NCBI GenBank assembly: GCA_014376425.1
Contig: JACMRO010000115.1
Span: 1 to 14,040 of the forward strand
Source of the DNA: Rubritepida sp.
Lineage (GTDB): Bacteria; Pseudomonadota; Alphaproteobacteria; Acetobacterales; Acetobacteraceae
Length of the DNA: 14,040 nt
Direction of reading: 5' to 3'
In this document: positions 13,154-14,040 of the stretch, piece by piece
Numbering within the stretch: position 1 is the first letter of the stretch
How the letters are laid out: each line of letters opens with the position of its first letter
The notes under the pieces: model-generated
What the model was told of the DNA's origin: nothing
The model's input: the letters and a program-made list of their open reading frames with translations, nothing else
The model's database searches: none
Program-made: the position numbers and the translations under genes

Positions 13154-14040
13154 TCTTCATCAATGGCCGCTTCCTGGACCAGGCGCTGACGGGCGTGCAG
13201 CGCTTCGCCGGCGAAATCACCGCGTGCATGCCACAGGCCACGGTGCTGCGCCCAACCGGCCGCCAGCGCGGCCAGGCCTGGGAACAGCTGGCGCTGGCGG
13301 GTGCCGCGCGGGCCGGGACCCTGCTTAACCTGGGTAACACCGCGCCGTTGTGGCGGCGCGGCCGCCAGGCGGTGGTGATCCACGATGCCGGGGTGTTCGA
13401 CACTCCCGAATCCTACTCCCGGCCGTTCCGGCTGTGGTATCGCGCCCTGCATCGCGACCTGGCCCGCAACGGCACGCAACTGCTGACCGTCAGCGCCTTC
13501 TCGCAAGGGCGGCTGGCGCATCATCTGGGCGTCGACCCGGGCCGCATTGGCGTCGTGGCCGAAGGCGGCGAGCACATCCTGCGTGAGCCGGCGGCGGCTG
13601 GCGTGCTGGCCCGAAACGGCCTCGAACCTCGCCGCTATGCGCTCGCCGTCGGTACCGGCGCCGCCCACAAGAATCTCGCCGCGCTGCAGGGCGCCGCCGC
13701 GCTGCTGGGCCGCCATGGCATGACCCTGGCGCTTGCCGGCGCGCGCGACGCGGCCGTCTTCCAGTCCACCGGCGCCACCGCCGCTCGTGCCCTCGGCAGG
13801 GTGACCGACCCCGAGTTGCGCGCGCTGTACGAGAACGCCCTCTGCCTCATCTTCCCCAGCCGCTACGAAGGCTTCGGGCTGCCGCCGCTGGAAGCCATGT
13901 GGTGCGGCTGCCCCGTCATCGCCGGCCAGGCGGGGGCAGTGCCCGAGGTCTGCGGCGATGCCGCGCTGTGGTTCGGGCCAGGCGACCCGGCCGGCCTGGC
14001 CGTCGCGCTGGAACAGATCATCGACGGTGCGGGCCCCGCC
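13150..14040 (+). CDS. Family 4 glycosyltransferase (GT-B fold), truncated by the window end
   Basis: An open frame of 297 codons runs off the right edge without a stop. It starts with ATG overlapping the flippase stop (ATGA). The N-terminus MIFINGRFLDQALTGVQRFAGEI (1-23) is typical of GT4 mannosyl- or rhamnosyltransferase-like proteins, which often have a TGVxRFAxE motif. The middle has VIHDAGVFDTPESYS (77-90) and TVSAFSQGRLA (113-123). The C-terminal nucleotide-sugar domain has AVGTGAAHKNL (166-176) and the E-x7-E motif in SRYEGFGLPPLEAMWCGCPVI (237-257; Glu240 and Glu248). About 50-80 residues are probably missing. It would add a sugar to the lipid-linked glycan begun by the initiating transferase two genes upstream. 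Donor and acceptor are unknown. Confidence 0.93.
   Translation, partial: MIFINGRFLDQALTGVQRFAGEITACMPQATVLRPTGRQRGQAWEQLALAGAARAGTLLNLGNTAPLWRRGRQAVVIHDAGVFDTPESYSRPFRLWYRALHRDLARNGTQLLTVSAFSQGRLAHHLGVDPGRIGVVAEGGEHILREPAAAGVLARNGLEPRRYALAVGTGAAHKNLAALQGAAALLGRHGMTLALAGARDAAVFQSTGATAARALGRVTDPELRALYENALCLIFPSRYEGFGLPPLEAMWCGCPVIAGQAGAVPEVCGDAALWFGPGDPAGLAVALEQIIDGAGPA

Noticed and set aside
1..14040. tRNA, rRNA, CRISPR arrays, insertion sequences, phage genes or a toxin-antitoxin/defence system.
   Set aside because: None could be supported: no repeat-spacer pattern, no transposase or nuclease motifs, and all sizeable frames are accounted for by the genes listed.

Overview
The window is gene-dense, very GC-rich DNA (by eye well over 65% G+C). 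Genes are packed with 4-nt ATGA/GTGA stop-start overlaps, and no gap exceeds 300 bases. The gene types (a Bug-type tripartite tricarboxylate transporter binding protein, SBP_bac_5 peptide-type binding proteins with twin-arginine leaders, PxpABC) and the codon use suggest an alphaproteobacterium, plausibly Acetobacteraceae or a relative. That placement is inference; the window contains no rRNA, tRNA or housekeeping marker. I saw no insertion sequence, CRISPR array or integrase.

Left half (about 47-7686) is a metabolic and uptake block arranged around a divergent control region at about 2670-2767. Leftward (minus strand) run pxpB, pxpC and a Bug-type solute-binding protein, each joined to the next by an ATGA overlap. 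Rightward (plus strand) run pxpA (strong AAGGAGG ribosome site), two tandem paralogous SBP_bac_5 solute-binding proteins (ATGA overlap), and a PuuE-like allantoinase/polysaccharide-deacetylase-fold hydrolase. PxpABC is the ATP-dependent 5-oxoprolinase, which opens a lactam ring. PuuE-type allantoinases open a hydantoin ring. Three periplasmic binding proteins accompany these two ring-opening amidohydrolases, but no permease or ATPase gene is present. The natural reading is scavenging of a cyclic amide, modified peptide or ureide; the true substrate is unknown.

Right half (about 7708-14040) is an envelope or exopolysaccharide block. It holds a GtrB/DPM1-like family 2 glycosyltransferase with two C-terminal membrane helices, then a 4Fe-4S uracil-DNA-glycosylase-superfamily protein coupled to it by GTGA. 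A large DUF6311-like, possibly GT-C-fold membrane protein follows on the minus strand, and its 3' end overlaps the glycosylase gene by 20 bp. Next come a polyprenyl-phosphate sugar-1-phosphate transferase (initiating transferase), a Wzx-type flippase, and a family 4 glycosyltransferase cut by the window end. Together these would load a sugar onto undecaprenyl phosphate, extend it, and flip the lipid-linked glycan. The polymerase and export genes are probably beyond the right edge.

All families are recognised from motifs read by eye; no database search was run. The least certain points are substrate specificities, the promoters, and whether pxpA is a true oxoprolinase subunit or a divergent LamB/YcsF relative.
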